A stretch of DNA of 64,000 bases from Desulfovibrio sp. OttesenSCG-928-G15. GTDB lineage: Bacteria; Desulfobacterota; Desulfovibrionia; Desulfovibrionales; Desulfovibrionaceae. Below are positions 34,030-44,915 of this stretch, piece after piece (positions within the stretch are counted from its first letter, which is position 1; every line of letters begins with the position of its first letter). The stretch is from the NCBI GenBank assembly GCA_030266525.1, contig JAJDIC010000001.1, positions 1-64,000 of the forward strand. The letters run 5' to 3'. The position numbers and the translations under genes are program-made. The notes under the pieces were generated by a model. That model was not told the DNA's origin and ran no database searches. It saw only the letters and a list, made by a program, of their open reading frames with translations.

Positions 34030-34220
34030 GGCAGTTCTTGTGAAAGGGAAGCGAAGCACCCTCTTTCCTTATCCCAAACCGCGAGAGTTGCGGAAACGCT
34101 GAGTTTTTTTTGTCTGGCAAGGCGCGCGTCCATTTTTTCAGGGGGCTGGACTCTTCAGTCCTGCCCCCTGAAAAAATGGACGCAGCAACGCAGTCCAGAC
34201 GGAAAAACTCAGCGTTTCCG
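34030..34220. repeat. Inverted-repeat element copy B with conserved flank
   Basis: The 130-bp palindrome (34091-34220) starts CGGAAACGCTGAGTTTTTTTTG and ends AAAAACTCAGCGTTTCCG, with core CAGGGGGCTGGACT-CTTC-AGTCCTGCCCCCTG. It overlaps the manC stop: on the minus strand the codons G-R-K-R-stop come from the element. The 60 bases upstream (GTGAAAGGGAAGCGAAGCA ... CCCAAACCGCGAGAGTTGCG) recur beside copy D at about 54166, so the unit is longer than the palindrome. Confidence 0.85.
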
Positions 34221-35645
34221 CCCGTAGGTGTCGGCGTAGCGGACGATATCATCCTCACCGAGGTAACTGCCGGTCTGGATTTCAATTACTTCGAGCGGGA
34301 TAAGGCCGGGGTTTTCCAGCCGGTGCCGGGTGGCGAGCGGGATATAGGTGGACTGGTCTTCCTTGAAGATAAGCTCCTGTTCTCCCAGGGTAACTTTGGC
34401 GGTGCCCTTCACAACAACCCAGTGTTCGGCGCGGTGGTGGTGCATTTGCATGGAAAGCACGCCGCCGGGTTTGACGATAATTCGCTTGACCTGAAAGCGG
34501 TTGCCCTCAGCCAGCACTTCATACGAACCCCAGGGCCGGAACACGCGCAGGTGGGTGTCTGTTTCCTGGCGTTTGCTTTTTTTCATCGCGTCGAGCAGGG
34601 TTTTTACTTCCTGGCTTCTGTCGCGCGGCAATACCAGCACAGCATCGGCTGTTTCCACCACGCTGAGGCCCTCAAGGCCGATTGCTGCGACCAGCCTGTG
34701 ACTGGAATGCACGTAGCAGTTTTTGCTGTCCAGTACGATAACATCGCCGTTAACAGCGTTGCCGCTGGCATCCTTGTCAGCCGAGGCGTAAAACGATTCC
34801 CACGACCCCATGTCGTTCCACCCGGCTTTCAGTGGCGCAACCGCCGCTTTTTCCGTGTGTTCCATAACCGCGTAGTCAATGGAAGTGGCAGGGAAAGCCT
34901 TAAAAGCGTCTTGCGAAAAGCGCGTAAAATCCAGATCCGGTTGCCGGGTTTCCCAGGTGCCCAGGGCTGCCTCATGCACGGCGGGCGCGTAGCGGGCCAG
35001 TTCTTCCAGAAATACGGAAGCGCGGAACAGGAAAATGCCGCTGTTCCACAAATATCCCCCTTCGGCCAGCATGGCTCTTGCTGCGGGTGCATCCGGCTTT
35101 TCCACAAAGCGTTCAACCGCATGCACCTCGGGATAGAGCGCCTTTCCCATGCGTATATAGCCATAGCCGGTTTCCGGGAGGGAGGGGGTAACGCCGAAAA
35201 CCACCAGCCCGCCTTCTTCCGCCGCGCGAAGGGCCAGGCAAAGGCTTTCAGAAAAAGCCTCCACCGGCTCAATGATATGGTCAGAACTCAAAACCAGCAG
35301 GATGGGGTCTTCTTCCTCACAGCTTTCACGTATGGCCAGCGCGCCAAGGGCAATGGCCGGGGCCGTATTTCGCCCCTCCGGCTCAAGCAGTATGGTTGAT
35401 TTGGCAGCGTCTTGCGTAAGCAAACCGTGTTCCTGCAAGATGGCGGCGGCCAGAAAGCGCTGTTCATCATTGCAGATTACAAGCGGAGGAACCGCGCTTG
35501 ATAAAGCCATGGCCCGGCGCAGGGTTTGCCCGAACAGCGTGTCGCCACTCAAGTCCATAAACTGTTTGGGATACAGCCTTCGGGAAAGAGGCCAAAGCCG
35601 GGTGCCGCTGCCGCCGCTCAGAATGATGGGATGGATGGGGTGCAT
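34209..35645 (-). CDS. manC: Mannose-1-phosphate guanylyltransferase/mannose-6-phosphate isomerase
   Basis: This 478-residue bifunctional enzyme makes GDP-mannose for surface glycans. The N-terminal nucleotidyltransferase has PIILSGGSGTRLWPLSR and, later, FVEKPD; the C-terminal cupin has FRPWGSYEVL, VKPGGVLSMQMHHHRAEHW and IPLATRHRLENPG, the type II phosphomannose isomerase signature. The upstream region (35646-35700) is AT-rich with no ribosome binding site I can see. The stop codon lies in inverted-repeat element copy B. It is the only sugar-nucleotide gene in the window. Confidence 0.95.
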   Translation of the reverse strand: MHPIHPIILSGGSGTRLWPLSRRLYPKQFMDLSGDTLFGQTLRRAMALSSAVPPLVICNDEQRFLAAAILQEHGLLTQDAAKSTILLEPEGRNTAPAIALGALAIRESCEEEDPILLVLSSDHIIEPVEAFSESLCLALRAAEEGGLVVFGVTPSLPETGYGYIRMGKALYPEVHAVERFVEKPDAPAARAMLAEGGYLWNSGIFLFRASVFLEELARYAPAVHEAALGTWETRQPDLDFTRFSQDAFKAFPATSIDYAVMEHTEKAAVAPLKAGWNDMGSWESFYASADKDASGNAVNGDVIVLDSKNCYVHSSHRLVAAIGLEGLSVVETADAVLVLPRDRSQEVKTLLDAMKKSKRQETDTHLRVFRPWGSYEVLAEGNRFQVKRIIVKPGGVLSMQMHHHRAEHWVVVKGTAKVTLGEQELIFKEDQSTYIPLATRHRLENPGLIPLEVIEIQTGSYLGEDDIVRYADTYGRKR

Positions 35646-35788
35646 TGTATATATTTTTTTTATTTATCCGGTTCGTTATCTGGACGTAGTGTGTCGACAC
35701 GAGTCCTTTGTGACAACGAAAAGGGCTGGAGATTCGGAACGGTTTTCCCAGGCCTCGCTCCCGTACCGGGGTATTTCAGTGACCCCGT

Positions 35789-38443
35789 TTAGGCGCCCAT
35801 GCGTTTCTTCAAGATAGCGAAGGCTTCGTCTATGCCATCCGGCTTGGTGCCGCCGGCCTGGGCCATGTCCGGCCTGCCGCCGCCCGAGCCGCCGATGGCT
35901 GCCGCCACTTCCTTGATGAGGGCCGGGGCGGTGAATTTGCCGTGCAAATCTTTTGTTACCGCCATGATCATGCTGACCTTGCCGTTTTCATCACTGGCTG
36001 TCAGGCACAGGACGCCCGAAGACAACTTGGACCGCACATCGTCTGCAAGTTCCCGCAGGCTTTTCATGTCCGGGGCGTTGGTTTTTGCCGCGAGTACGGA
36101 AACGCCGCCGATGTTCTCAACCTGTTCCATCAGGTTTCTGCCCGCGCCGGAAGCGGCATGGGCGGAGGTTTTTTCCAGCGCTTTACGCAAGCTGCGCGCT
36201 TCGTCCATAAGGCCGTGGATTCGTTTGGGAAGTTCACCGGGACGACTCTTGAGCAAGGGGTATGATTCGACCAGTTCCTGCCGCTGTTTCTGGAATAGAG
36301 CGATGGCGTTCCAGCCGGTAGCCGCCTCTATCCGCCTGACCCCGGCAGCCACGCCGGATTCGGAAATAACGGCAAACATGCCCGCTTGCCCGGTGCGCTC
36401 AAGATGTACGCCGCCGCAGAGTTCTGTGGATTCGCCCTCAATGGACACAACCCGGACCGTGTCGGCATATTTTTCACCAAAAAGCGCTATCGCGCCTTTA
36501 CCCAGGGCCTCGTCATAAGCGCAGTGCTCAACGCCGAGCGGCCTGTCAGCCAGAATGGCCCTGTTTACGCGGCTCTCCACTTCGGCCAGTTCTTCCGGGC
36601 TGAGTGCGCTTACATGGGTGAAGTCAAAACGCAGCCTGTCCGGGGCAACCAGCGAACCGGCCTGCCGGGCGTGGTCGCCCAGCACAGCGCGAAGCGCTGC
36701 ATGCAAAAGGTGGGTGCAGGTATGGTTGCGGGCCGACGCAAGGCGCGGGCCTTCTTCCACTTGCAGGCTTACTTCCGCATCCAGCAGGATTTCTCCCCCG
36801 GTAACGGTGATCTGGTGGATGGTCAGTTCGGCAGACGGCCTGAGAGTGTCGGTTACATCGGCGCTGCCATGGTTGGTGCGCATCTGCCCTGTATCGCCCA
36901 CCTGACCGCCGGATGCGCCGTAAAAGGGCGTTGCGCCTGCGACACACCAGCCTGTCGCGCCGTTACCAAGGCTGCCCACGCGCTCGCCCTCGGCATCAAG
37001 CAGGGCGATAATGCGCGATTCGCCGGAAAGCGTGTCATAGCCGGTAAAGGTGGATTGAAGTCCTTCTTCCAGCAGCGCGGAAAAGCGGGACGCGATGTCC
37101 GTTTCGCCGGACCCTTTCCAGGCAGCCTTGGCCCGGTTTTTCTGCTGTTGCATGAGTTCGCGAAAACCTTCTTCATCAACAGAGAAACCGCGCTTTTCGC
37201 TCACGTCGTTCACAATGTCCAGCGGGAAGCCGTAAGTGTCGTACAGCTTGAAAACCACATCGCCGGGAATTTGCAGGACGGCTTTTTCCGAAAGGTTGCC
37301 GAGTTCGTCTTCCAGCAGGGCCAGGCCCTTGTCCAGAGTTTTTTCAAAGCGTTCCTCTTCCTCGCGGATAACGCGGGCCATGAACTCGCGAGAGGTGAGC
37401 AACTCGGGAAAGTCTTCGCCCATGTTGTCTACAACACTGTCCGCTGTTTTGTACAGGAAGGCGGAAGGCATGCCGATAAGACGGCCAAAGCGGTAGGCGC
37501 GGCGAATGAGCCTGCGCAGCACATAGCCCCGGCCTTCGTTGGAAGGCATGATGCCGTCGGAAATCATGAAGGCCATGGAGCGGCTGTGGTCTGCGATAAC
37601 GCGCAGCGCCGTGTCCACGTCATTCGTGTCGGGCGCGCTTTTGCTGTAGCTGACGTGGGCCAGCTCACACGCGGTATTGATGATGCTGGTAAAAAGGTCT
37701 GTGTCGTAGTTGGAATACACGCCCTGACATACGGCGGAAATACGCTCAAGTCCCATGCCGGTGTCAATGCTCGGCTTTGGCAGCGGTTCGCGCTTGCCGG
37801 GAGCCAGTTCATTGAACTGCATGAACACCAGGTTCCATATTTCCAGAAAACGGTCGCAATCGCATTTGCCAATGCCGCAGTTCGGGCCGCAGGTCATGTG
37901 CTCGCCCTGATCAATAAGAATTTCAGAGCAGGGCCCGCAGGGGCCGGTGTCGCCCATGCGCCAGAAGTTGTCTTTCTCTCCCATGCGGATAATTCGCTCA
38001 AGGGGAATTTCCGTGTGTTTGAGCCAAAGCTGCTCTGCCTCGTCATCATCAAGAAATACCGTGGCGTACAGTTTGTCTTTGGGCAGGCCAAGTTCTTCGG
38101 TGATAAAGGTCCAGGCAAAGCGAATGGCGTCTTCCTTGAAGTAGTCGCCAAAGGAGAAATTGCCGAGCATTTCAAAAAAAGTGTGGTGGCGGGCCGTTCT
38201 GCCCACGTTTTCCAGGTCGTTGTGCTTGCCGCCTACGCGCAGGCACTTCTGGGCGGTGGTTGCCCTGCTGTATGCGCGCTGCTCCTGCCCCTGAAAGATT
38301 TTTTTGAACTGCACCATGCCGGAGTTGGTGAACAAAAGAGAGGGGTCGTCTTTGGGCACCAGCGAAGAAGAACGGACAATCTCGTGGCCCCTTTCCTGAT
38401 AAAACTTGAGGAAACGTCGGCGTATTTCATTGGTGGTAAGCAC
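35789..38443 (-). CDS. alaS: Alanyl-tRNA synthetase
   Basis: AlaS charges tRNA-Ala. The 884-residue protein begins [13 protein letters not shown] and has the class II catalytic core ([33 protein letters not shown]), the editing domain with the zinc-type HxxxH/CxxxH pattern ([12 protein letters not shown] ... [14 protein letters not shown]) and the C-terminal DHHA1 region ending [14 protein letters not shown] start at GTG 38441-38443 since CAGGAG lies 6 bases before it and homology begins there; the frame stays open another 108 bases upstream into a repeat. recA is the next gene upstream on the same strand. Confidence 0.96.
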   Translation of the reverse strand: MLTTNEIRRRFLKFYQERGHEIVRSSSLVPKDDPSLLFTNSGMVQFKKIFQGQEQRAYSRATTAQKCLRVGGKHNDLENVGRTARHHTFFEMLGNFSFGDYFKEDAIRFAWTFITEELGLPKDKLYATVFLDDDEAEQLWLKHTEIPLERIIRMGEKDNFWRMGDTGPCGPCSEILIDQGEHMTCGPNCGIGKCDCDRFLEIWNLVFMQFNELAPGKREPLPKPSIDTGMGLERISAVCQGVYSNYDTDLFTSIINTACELAHVSYSKSAPDTNDVDTALRVIADHSRSMAFMISDGIMPSNEGRGYVLRRLIRRAYRFGRLIGMPSAFLYKTADSVVDNMGEDFPELLTSREFMARVIREEEERFEKTLDKGLALLEDELGNLSEKAVLQIPGDVVFKLYDTYGFPLDIVNDVSEKRGFSVDEEGFRELMQQQKNRAKAAWKGSGETDIASRFSALLEEGLQSTFTGYDTLSGESRIIALLDAEGERVGSLGNGATGWCVAGATPFYGASGGQVGDTGQMRTNHGSADVTDTLRPSAELTIHQITVTGGEILLDAEVSLQVEEGPRLASARNHTCTHLLHAALRAVLGDHARQAGSLVAPDRLRFDFTHVSALSPEELAEVESRVNRAILADRPLGVEHCAYDEALGKGAIALFGEKYADTVRVVSIEGESTELCGGVHLERTGQAGMFAVISESGVAAGVRRIEAATGWNAIALFQKQRQELVESYPLLKSRPGELPKRIHGLMDEARSLRKALEKTSAHAASGAGRNLMEQVENIGGVSVLAAKTNAPDMKSLRELADDVRSKLSSGVLCLTASDENGKVSMIMAVTKDLHGKFTAPALIKEVAAAIGGSGGGRPDMAQAGGTKPDGIDEAFAILKKRMGA

Positions 38444-38469
38444 GGTAAGCTCCTGAACTGGAAAGTGGA

Positions 38470-38592
38470 GGGAACGCGGTTTTTTACGTTTGGGCTTTGG
38501 CTTCGTCCTTTTTCGGGGCGGGCAGGACAAAAACATCCAGCCCGCCCACAAAAAGATCCCGCTCCTGATTAGAGGAAAAACTCAGCGTTGCC
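38470..38592. repeat. Degenerate inverted-repeat element, copy E
   Basis: Between alaS and recA, GGAACGCGGTTTTTTACG and GGAAAAACTCAGCGTTGCC are decayed arms, and the core is GGGGCGGGCAGGAC-aaaaac-ATCCAGCCCGCCC. The arms show more mismatches than copies A, B and D, so this copy is older or differently maintained. Confidence 0.55.
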
Positions 38593-39678
38593 TTAATCTT
38601 CGTCACCGGGAACAAGACCGGCCTCATCTTCCAGATCCGATTCGGCCTTGACCAGGGCATCCGGGTTCATGCCCAGATGTTCAATGATCTTGCGCTCGAT
38701 TTCAAGACGAAGTTCATCATTTTCTTCAAGCAGGGCGCGGGCGTTTTCTTTTCCCTGACCGAGCCGCTCCTTGTCGTAGGAAAGCCAGGAGCCACTCTTT
38801 TCCACGATACCAGCTTCAATGCCAAGATCAATGATTTCTCCCGAACGGGAGATGCCCGTGCCGTAAATTATATCAAAAAGGGCAGAGCGGAACGGCGGGG
38901 CCACCTTGTTCTTGACCACTTTCACCCTGGTGCGGTTGCCGAAAACTTCTTCCTTGTCTTTCAGGCTTTGAATGCGGCGTATATCCATACGGATGGTGGC
39001 GTAAAATTTCAGCGCGTGTCCGCCGGTGGTCGTTTCCGGGCTGCCGTACCCGGTAACGCCGATTTTCATGCGGATCTGGTTAATGAAAATGACAGCGGTG
39101 CGCGACTTGTGGATGGAGCCTGTAAGCTTGCGCAAGGCGTGCGACATCAGGCGGGCCTGGCCGCCGACCTGGGTTTCCCCCATGTTGCCTTCCAGTTCGG
39201 CCTGGGGAATGAGGGCGGCAACAGAGTCGACAACAACAAGATCAACCGCGCCGGAGCGTACGAGAAGGTCCGCTATTTCAAGGGCCTGTTCGCCAAAGTC
39301 GGGCTGGGAAATGAGCAGCTCGTCCGTATTTACGCCGAGCCGCTTTGCATAGTTGATGTCGAGCGCGTGCTCGGCGTCGATAAAGGCACACACGCCGCCA
39401 AGCTTTTGCGCTTCGGCGATGATGTGCAGGGTAAGCGTTGTCTTGCCCGAAGATTCAGGGCCATATATTTCAGAAACCCGGCCACGCGGAATGCCGCCAA
39501 TGCCGAGCGCCAGGTCAAGGCCTATGGAGCCGGTCGGAATGGCCGGTATGTTCACATGGGTTTTGTCGGAAAGCTTCATGATAGCGCCGGCCCCATGCTT
39601 GCGCTCAATGGTGGACAGGGCACTGGAAAGCGCTTCGGCGCGTAGTTCTTCAGGGGAAAGAGCGGGTTTTTTGGCCAT
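38593..39678 (-). CDS. recA: Recombinase RecA
   Basis: RecA forms the nucleoprotein filament for homologous recombination and the SOS response. The 361-residue protein has Walker [10 protein letters not shown], the [11 protein letters not shown]alker B region, the [10 protein letters not shown] loop and [11 protein letters not shown]. The C-terminus is acidic ([11 protein letters not shown]), as usual. GGAG lies 11 bases before the ATG, slightly long. I see no confident LexA site. alaS follows downstream after repeat copy E. Confidence 0.98.
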   Translation of the reverse strand: MAKKPALSPEELRAEALSSALSTIERKHGAGAIMKLSDKTHVNIPAIPTGSIGLDLALGIGGIPRGRVSEIYGPESSGKTTLTLHIIAEAQKLGGVCAFIDAEHALDINYAKRLGVNTDELLISQPDFGEQALEIADLLVRSGAVDLVVVDSVAALIPQAELEGNMGETQVGGQARLMSHALRKLTGSIHKSRTAVIFINQIRMKIGVTGYGSPETTTGGHALKFYATIRMDIRRIQSLKDKEEVFGNRTRVKVVKNKVAPPFRSALFDIIYGTGISRSGEIIDLGIEAGIVEKSGSWLSYDKERLGQGKENARALLEENDELRLEIERKIIEHLGMNPDALVKAESDLEDEAGLVPGDED

Positions 39679-39857
39679 CGGGCGAATACTCCGTAAGTTG
39701 ATTGCATCAGAAAACGCCGCGCAAAAAGAACATTGCCCGGAGCTTCCGCAAGAGCAGTTTACTTAACAGAACACGTCTTCAAAGTCACCTTCTTTCTCTT
39801 GCTATCATTGGACCATAGCTGTACACGACAGAGCAAATACGACTGGAGTCCTCTCAT

Positions 39858-40985
39858 ATGACACACCCCGCGTCCCCTTGCGCTGTCGGCCTGTTTTCCG
39901 GCGGCCTCGACAGCATTCTTGCCATGCGCCTTGTGGCAGAACAGGGTATAGCTGTTACCGGCCTGCATTTTGTTTCTCCTTTTTTCGGCAAACCCGCGGC
40001 TATCCGGTATTGGAAGAAAACCTACGGCTTTTCCTTGAAAACCGTGGATGTATCGGAAGATTTCGCCGCGCTCCTTTCCCGTGGGCCGGTGCATGGCTTC
40101 GGCAGCGTGCTCAACCCTTGCGTTGACTGCAAAATTTTGATGCTGCGAAAGGCAAAAGCGATCATGGAAGAATCGGGCGCTTCCTTTATACTGTCCGGCG
40201 AGGTTTTGGGCCAGCGCCCCATGTCGCAAAGAAGGGATACGCTGAACGTGATCCGGCGTGACGCGGATGTGAAAGACTGCCTTTTGCGTCCCTTGAGCGC
40301 CCTGCATTTTGAACCCATTGCGGCAGAGCGGACCGGCCTTGTGGACCGCACCCGCCTTTTGAACCTGGCCGGGCGCGGACGCAAGGAACAGCTTGAGCTT
40401 GCGGCGCGAATGGGCATTAGCGAAATACCCACCCCCGGCGGGGGCTGTTTGCTGACGGAAAAGGAAAACGGACGCCGTTACTGGCCGTTGCTTAAATATC
40501 TGTCCGGTCCCGCTACGCCGGCTTCCGGGAAAAGCGGCCCGACAGCTGCGGATTTTCGCCTGGCCAATGTGGGTCGGCAGTATTGGCTAAGCCACGAACA
40601 GGGGGCCTGCTGGCTGAGTATCGGCAGGAACCAGCAGGATAACGACAGCCTGCAACAGCTTGCGCAAGAAAGCGATTACGTATTCAAGACCCGCGACTAT
40701 CCCGGCCCTGTCGCCGTAGGACGCATTGTTGCCGGGGAATGGCAGGACGCATTTGTGGCGAGTGCTGCGGCATTTGTGGCTTCTTATTCCCCCAAAGCCA
40801 GGGAACATGCAGCCGCGAGCGACGCAAAAGTAGCCGTGCGCGTGCACCGGGGGTCGCTGGACGCGCCGGGAGCTTCGGCAGAAGTGACTCCTTCGCGTGA
40901 GTCGGCTCCGGCCTGGCGGGAGTACGCCTGGGATGACGCCCGGCGTGAATTGAAAGAGCGCCTTGCCGGAGCAGCTATCACGTAG
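39858..40985 (+). CDS. MnmA/ThiI-like PP-loop ATPase
   Basis: This 375-residue protein has the PP-loop SGGLDS at residues 14-19, so it adenylates a substrate using ATP. Other features are NPCVDCKILMLRKAK (near 95, a C-x2-C), FILSGEVLGQRPMSQ and IPTPGGGCLLT. This matches the group often labelled as tRNA-thiouridylase-like in deltaproteobacteria, which lacks the full MnmA architecture; tRNA sulfuration is a guess from the PP-loop and Cys pairs. The last 70 residues are variable and Ala-rich. GGAG precedes the ATG. Confidence 0.75.
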   Translation: MTHPASPCAVGLFSGGLDSILAMRLVAEQGIAVTGLHFVSPFFGKPAAIRYWKKTYGFSLKTVDVSEDFAALLSRGPVHGFGSVLNPCVDCKILMLRKAKAIMEESGASFILSGEVLGQRPMSQRRDTLNVIRRDADVKDCLLRPLSALHFEPIAAERTGLVDRTRLLNLAGRGRKEQLELAARMGISEIPTPGGGCLLTEKENGRRYWPLLKYLSGPATPASGKSGPTAADFRLANVGRQYWLSHEQGACWLSIGRNQQDNDSLQQLAQESDYVFKTRDYPGPVAVGRIVAGEWQDAFVASAAAFVASYSPKAREHAAASDAKVAVRVHRGSLDAPGASAEVTPSRESAPAWREYAWDDARRELKERLAGAAIT

Positions 40986-41185
40986 CGTGTGGCTCTTTCC
41001 GGCTTCCATCAGGGCGGAATAACGGTGCTTTCTCCTTACGGCGCATGGTGAAATTCTTTTGTTGGGAATTGCGTCACCTTCACCTTGAAAGACGCCGATT
41101 TCCCGCTTGTCATGCCGCAAAGTCTCTGATACACATCCCGCACCTGAATTGGCTCAGGAATCTTTTTGTTGGTCGGAGGAAACGT

Positions 41186-42925
41186 ATGTCATCAACTTCA
41201 GAACACGAAATGGGCCTCGATATGGAAATGAATTTCGAGAGTGCCCTGGAAAACTACCTGAACCCGGATTTCGGCGATCTCGAAGAAGGGTCCATTGTCA
41301 AAGGGGAAGTCGTACGCATTGACGCGGACAACATCCTTGTTGACGTGAACTTCAAATCGGAAGGGCAAATCCCGGCAAGCGAATTTCGCGATCCTTCCGG
41401 GAACATCTCTGTCAAGGTGGGCGACAAGGTCGACGTGTACGTCGTTCGCAAAAACGAGATGGAAGGCACAATTACGCTGTCGTATGAAAAAGCCAAGCGC
41501 ATGCAGCTTTTCGACCAGCTTGAAGACGTGCAGGAAAAGAATGCTACCTGTAAGGGCACCATTCTGCGCCGGATCAAGGGCGGCTATACCGTCGATCTCG
41601 GCGGGGTGGAAGCCTTCCTGCCCGGTTCTCATGTAGACCTTCGCCCCGTGCCGGACATGGACGCCCTGGTGAATCAGGAATATGAATTCCGTGTTCTCAA
41701 GATCAACCGCCGCCGCAGCAACGTTATCGTTTCCCGCCGCGTATTGCTTGAAGAGGAGCGTGATTCCAAGCGTCAGGATCTGTTAGGCACCTTGTCCGAA
41801 GAACAAATGGTCAAGGGGCGCGTCAAAAACATCACCGAATACGGTGTGTTTGTTGACCTTGGCGGGCTTGACGGCCTTCTGCACATCACGGATATGTCCT
41901 GGAAGCGTATTCGCCATCCCAAGGAAATGGTCACCATGGGTCAGGAACTGGAACTGAAAGTTCTTTCCTTTGACCGTGACAACCAAAAGGTCTCCCTCGG
42001 CCTCAAGCAGCTTGTTGCCGACCCCTGGCAGGATATCACCGCCAAGTTCCCGAGCGGCGCCCACCTGAACGGCAAGGTGACCAACCTTGTGGACTATGGC
42101 GCTTTTGTGGAACTGGAACCCGGCGTTGAAGGTCTGGTGCACATTTCTGAAATGTCTTGGACCCGCAAGCTTCGTCATCCTTCCCAGATGGTGAAGGTAG
42201 GCGAGGAAGTGGATGTGGTTATCCTTGGCGTTGACCAGGACAAAAAACGCATCTCCCTCGGCATGAAGCAGGTCAAGCCCAACCCCTGGGAAGTGGTGGC
42301 TGAGAAGTTCCCCGAAGGCACAGTGCTCGAAGGAGCGATCAAGAACATCACCGAATTCGGCATGTTCATTGGTATCGAAGACGGCATTGACGGCCTTATT
42401 CACGTTTCCGACATCAGCTGGACCAAAAAAATACGCCATCCGAGCGAAGCGTATCAGGTGGGCGACATGGTGCAGGCCAAAGTGCTTACCGTTGACCAGG
42501 AAAACGAAAAGTTCACCCTGGGCATCAAGCAACTTACCGAAGACCCCTGGTCGTATGTGCCTGACCGTTACCCGGTAGGCTCTCTTGTGGAAGGCCTGAT
42601 CACCAACATCACTGACTTCGGCGTGTTTGTGGAAGTGGAAGAAGGCATTGAAGGGCTGGTGCACGTTTCTGAAATCAGCAACAAAAAGATCAAGTCTCCT
42701 TCTGAAATGTTCAAGGAAGGCGTTACCATTCAGGCGAAAGTCATTCATGTTTCCGCTGAAGAGCGCCGCCTCGGCCTTTCCATCAAGCAGCTCAAGGAAG
42801 AAGAGGACCGCAAAAAGCCGAAAGAATTCCGCGCAGGCGGAAGCGACGGCAGCAGCGGTCAGACCCTGGGCGACCTGCTCAAGCAGGCCACCGAGGAAGC
42901 GCAGGAACAAAACGAAAACGAATAG
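41186..42925 (+). CDS. rpsA: 30S ribosomal protein S1
   Basis: S1 brings mRNA to the 30S subunit. The 579-residue protein has six S1 RNA-binding domains in series; domains 3-6 show the clear repeats G-x-V-x-N-I-T-x-F/Y-G-x-F-V and H-I/V-S-D/E-x-S-W (for example GLLHITDMSW, GLVHISEMSW, GLIHVSDISW, GLVHVSEIS). The C-terminus is a Glu/Gln-rich tail. The ATG at 41186 is preceded by GGAGGA; the frame is open upstream but lacks homology. An excellent terminator follows. Confidence 0.96.
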   Translation: MSSTSEHEMGLDMEMNFESALENYLNPDFGDLEEGSIVKGEVVRIDADNILVDVNFKSEGQIPASEFRDPSGNISVKVGDKVDVYVVRKNEMEGTITLSYEKAKRMQLFDQLEDVQEKNATCKGTILRRIKGGYTVDLGGVEAFLPGSHVDLRPVPDMDALVNQEYEFRVLKINRRRSNVIVSRRVLLEEERDSKRQDLLGTLSEEQMVKGRVKNITEYGVFVDLGGLDGLLHITDMSWKRIRHPKEMVTMGQELELKVLSFDRDNQKVSLGLKQLVADPWQDITAKFPSGAHLNGKVTNLVDYGAFVELEPGVEGLVHISEMSWTRKLRHPSQMVKVGEEVDVVILGVDQDKKRISLGMKQVKPNPWEVVAEKFPEGTVLEGAIKNITEFGMFIGIEDGIDGLIHVSDISWTKKIRHPSEAYQVGDMVQAKVLTVDQENEKFTLGIKQLTEDPWSYVPDRYPVGSLVEGLITNITDFGVFVEVEEGIEGLVHVSEISNKKIKSPSEMFKEGVTIQAKVIHVSAEERRLGLSIKQLKEEEDRKKPKEFRAGGSDGSSGQTLGDLLKQATEEAQEQNENE

Positions 42926-42952
42926 TACCACTTTTCGTTTCGTCTACGTATA

Positions 42953-42996
42953 AAAACGGTTTGGGGTGCCCGCACCCCAAACCGTTTTCTCTTTTT
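42953..42996 (+). terminator. Intrinsic terminator of rpsA
   Basis: AAAACGGTTTGGGGTGC and GCACCCCAAACCGTTTT form a perfect 17-bp stem with a 2-base spacer, followed by TCTCTTTTTC. Confidence 0.9.
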
Positions 42997-43036
42997 CTGA
43001 CCGGGCCGCATCCAGCCGGAGGCGCACAGGCGAGAT

Positions 43037-44449
43037 TTATTCCATAAGCGGCAAGATGAAGAAAAAGACATTGCCGCCCTTAGCAGGCTCATAGCCGACA
43101 ATGCCTTTGTGTTCGCTAATGATTTCCCGAACAAAAAAGAGGCCGTGCCCGGTGCCGTGCTGCCCGCCGGAGTTGGAGGCGCGGAAGTTGTCGTCAAAAA
43201 GGTGTTCCGCTTCCCCCTCGGGGATATGCTGCCCGGAACTGAAAACGGTAACCCTGACGCCAGGCTTGCCCGGGCCGAAAATATCCGGTTGTACGGTGGC
43301 TGTGCAGCGTACCTCGCCCAGGGCGCCGCTATGCAGTGGACGGGCGTATTTGACCGCGTTGGAGAGCATGTTCGCCAGAACCTGGCTGATAAGCCCGAGG
43401 TCTGCGTCTACCATAAAGGGCTGCACCGGGAACGAGGGCAGGCTCTCTTGCCGGACAAGCCCGCGTTCTTCCAGCAGCGGTCTGAAACGCTCACACTGAG
43501 GCACAACAATCAGTCCATTCAAGTCAATGCGCGAGCGGCGTAACACATAGTGGCCGAAGTCAAAATGCCCTTGCCGGAGCAGGCTTTCAAGGAAGAGGGC
43601 ACTGTTTTTGAAGTTGCCCATGATGCCCTTGGTGTGCTCTGCCATTTTTGTTTGCAGCACACGTATGTCATGTACCATGACATCGTCCGGGGGGCCTTCC
43701 ATCAGGTGCGATAGTGATTCTATTTGCCCTTGCAGTTGCGAAATCATGAGTTTGATTCGCATATTGGGGGTAACGATGTTATGCCCGATGTCGTGGGCCA
43801 GTTTGCGTAAAAAGATAATGTGGCGCTCGTTGCGCTGGGCAAGAATTTTGTTGTGCAGGCAAAAGCCGACCCGGTTGGCGAACTTCTCCAGAAAAAGAAG
43901 GTCGTGCCCGTCAAAGGTCTTGTTGACGTGCAGCACAAGAACGCCCAGCAGTACGGACTCGTCCGGGCCATCAAGTTGTGTGATGTGCTGTGTATCGTGC
44001 AGCGAGTCGGGCTGCGCACCGGGCAGCGAGTCGCTATGGGGTGTGCCCGGGGTGACGCCGGGCGCGTCGGGAACAAACGCGGTTTTGTCCCGAACCGGGA
44101 TGGAGCAGTGCCTTTCATCGCTCCAGATATCGGGCCGCAATTCCGGTGTAAAGTCTTTGTCCGGGGAAACAGGCGGCGTCATCAGCACAAGCGCCCCGGA
44201 ATCGTTTTTCAGATAAAGTTCTGCTTCATAATGAAAGAACATTTGCAGGACGAGCACGGCAAGGGCGTGAATTTGCTCGGGTTCTTCAAATTCTTGGGCC
44301 AGGTCGAAAAATATGTTGATGGCGCAAGACTGCGGGCCGGTAAAGCGATAGGACGCGTAGTCCCGCATTTTCAGGTTAACGCGCGAGCGAACTGAATCCA
44401 GAAGTGAACTGGATGTGTGGATGGAAGTCGGGTTGTTGCGCTGGTCCAT
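43037..44449 (-). CDS. GAF-containing sensor histidine kinase
   Basis: This 470-residue kinase has an N-terminal region interrupted by a low-complexity Asp/Pro/Ser/Gln-rich insert (about 135-165), GAF-like features ending HDLLFLEKFANRVGFCLHN, a dimerisation helix with the likely phosphoacceptor His in RKLAHDIGHN, and an ATPase domain (N-box NMLSNAVKYA, G-box HGTGHGLFFVREI). No transmembrane segment is seen, so it is cytoplasmic. No cognate regulator is adjacent. I chose the ATG at 44449; a TTG at 44488 would extend it by 13 residues. It converges on rpsA. Confidence 0.85.
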   Translation of the reverse strand: MDQRNNPTSIHTSSSLLDSVRSRVNLKMRDYASYRFTGPQSCAINIFFDLAQEFEEPEQIHALAVLVLQMFFHYEAELYLKNDSGALVLMTPPVSPDKDFTPELRPDIWSDERHCSIPVRDKTAFVPDAPGVTPGTPHSDSLPGAQPDSLHDTQHITQLDGPDESVLLGVLVLHVNKTFDGHDLLFLEKFANRVGFCLHNKILAQRNERHIIFLRKLAHDIGHNIVTPNMRIKLMISQLQGQIESLSHLMEGPPDDVMVHDIRVLQTKMAEHTKGIMGNFKNSALFLESLLRQGHFDFGHYVLRRSRIDLNGLIVVPQCERFRPLLEERGLVRQESLPSFPVQPFMVDADLGLISQVLANMLSNAVKYARPLHSGALGEVRCTATVQPDIFGPGKPGVRVTVFSSGQHIPEGEAEHLFDDNFRASNSGGQHGTGHGLFFVREIISEHKGIVGYEPAKGGNVFFFILPLME

Positions 44450-44915
44450 ACACTCTTGCCATGGCGGTTTGAGAAAAAGATTGCACAAGTCCCAGGGGCG
44501 CTACAGAACATGGGCCACGGTAACGCGGAAAAAAGCCAAATCCTTGCCGCGCAAAATCTTGCGGACTGATCCTTGGGCGCAGACACGCGCACCAGGCGGG
44601 GCAAAGGAAAACCTGAAACGCCGGAATAAAAACACTCGAGCAAGCGTGTATCGGGCTTGGGCTGAACACCCTGTCTTCTGCACACACTAGCTTGCTTGAT
44701 ATATATATGTAAAGGGTGGCTGTGGAAAAAATAGGAAATTGACAGAAAGGCTTTTACAGGGCGATATTTGTTCTGGTAAAGCTTGATTCCTGAAGAAACT
44801 TCAAGATTATTGCATTGTGCTGTGGTGTGGGTTGGATTGCTCGCCTCGTCAGGGTACGCTGCATGGGGCATGCGCCTTTTCCGTATGTCGGGTTTATGAA
44901 ACAGGGGCCATTCCA
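44450..44915. other. Non-coding region between histidine kinase and PilZ genes
   Basis: The genes diverge across about 466 bp. It contains an AT stretch (TTGATATATATATGTAAAG at about 44696) likely to include a promoter. Open frames here on either strand are Cys/Trp/Arg-rich shadows without ribosome binding sites. Confidence 0.5.

Noticed and set aside
36386..38572. A 728-codon plus-strand frame opposite alaS
   Set aside because: Antisense shadow; composition is Gly/Ala/Phe/His-rich with no domain, while alaS on the other strand is unmistakable.
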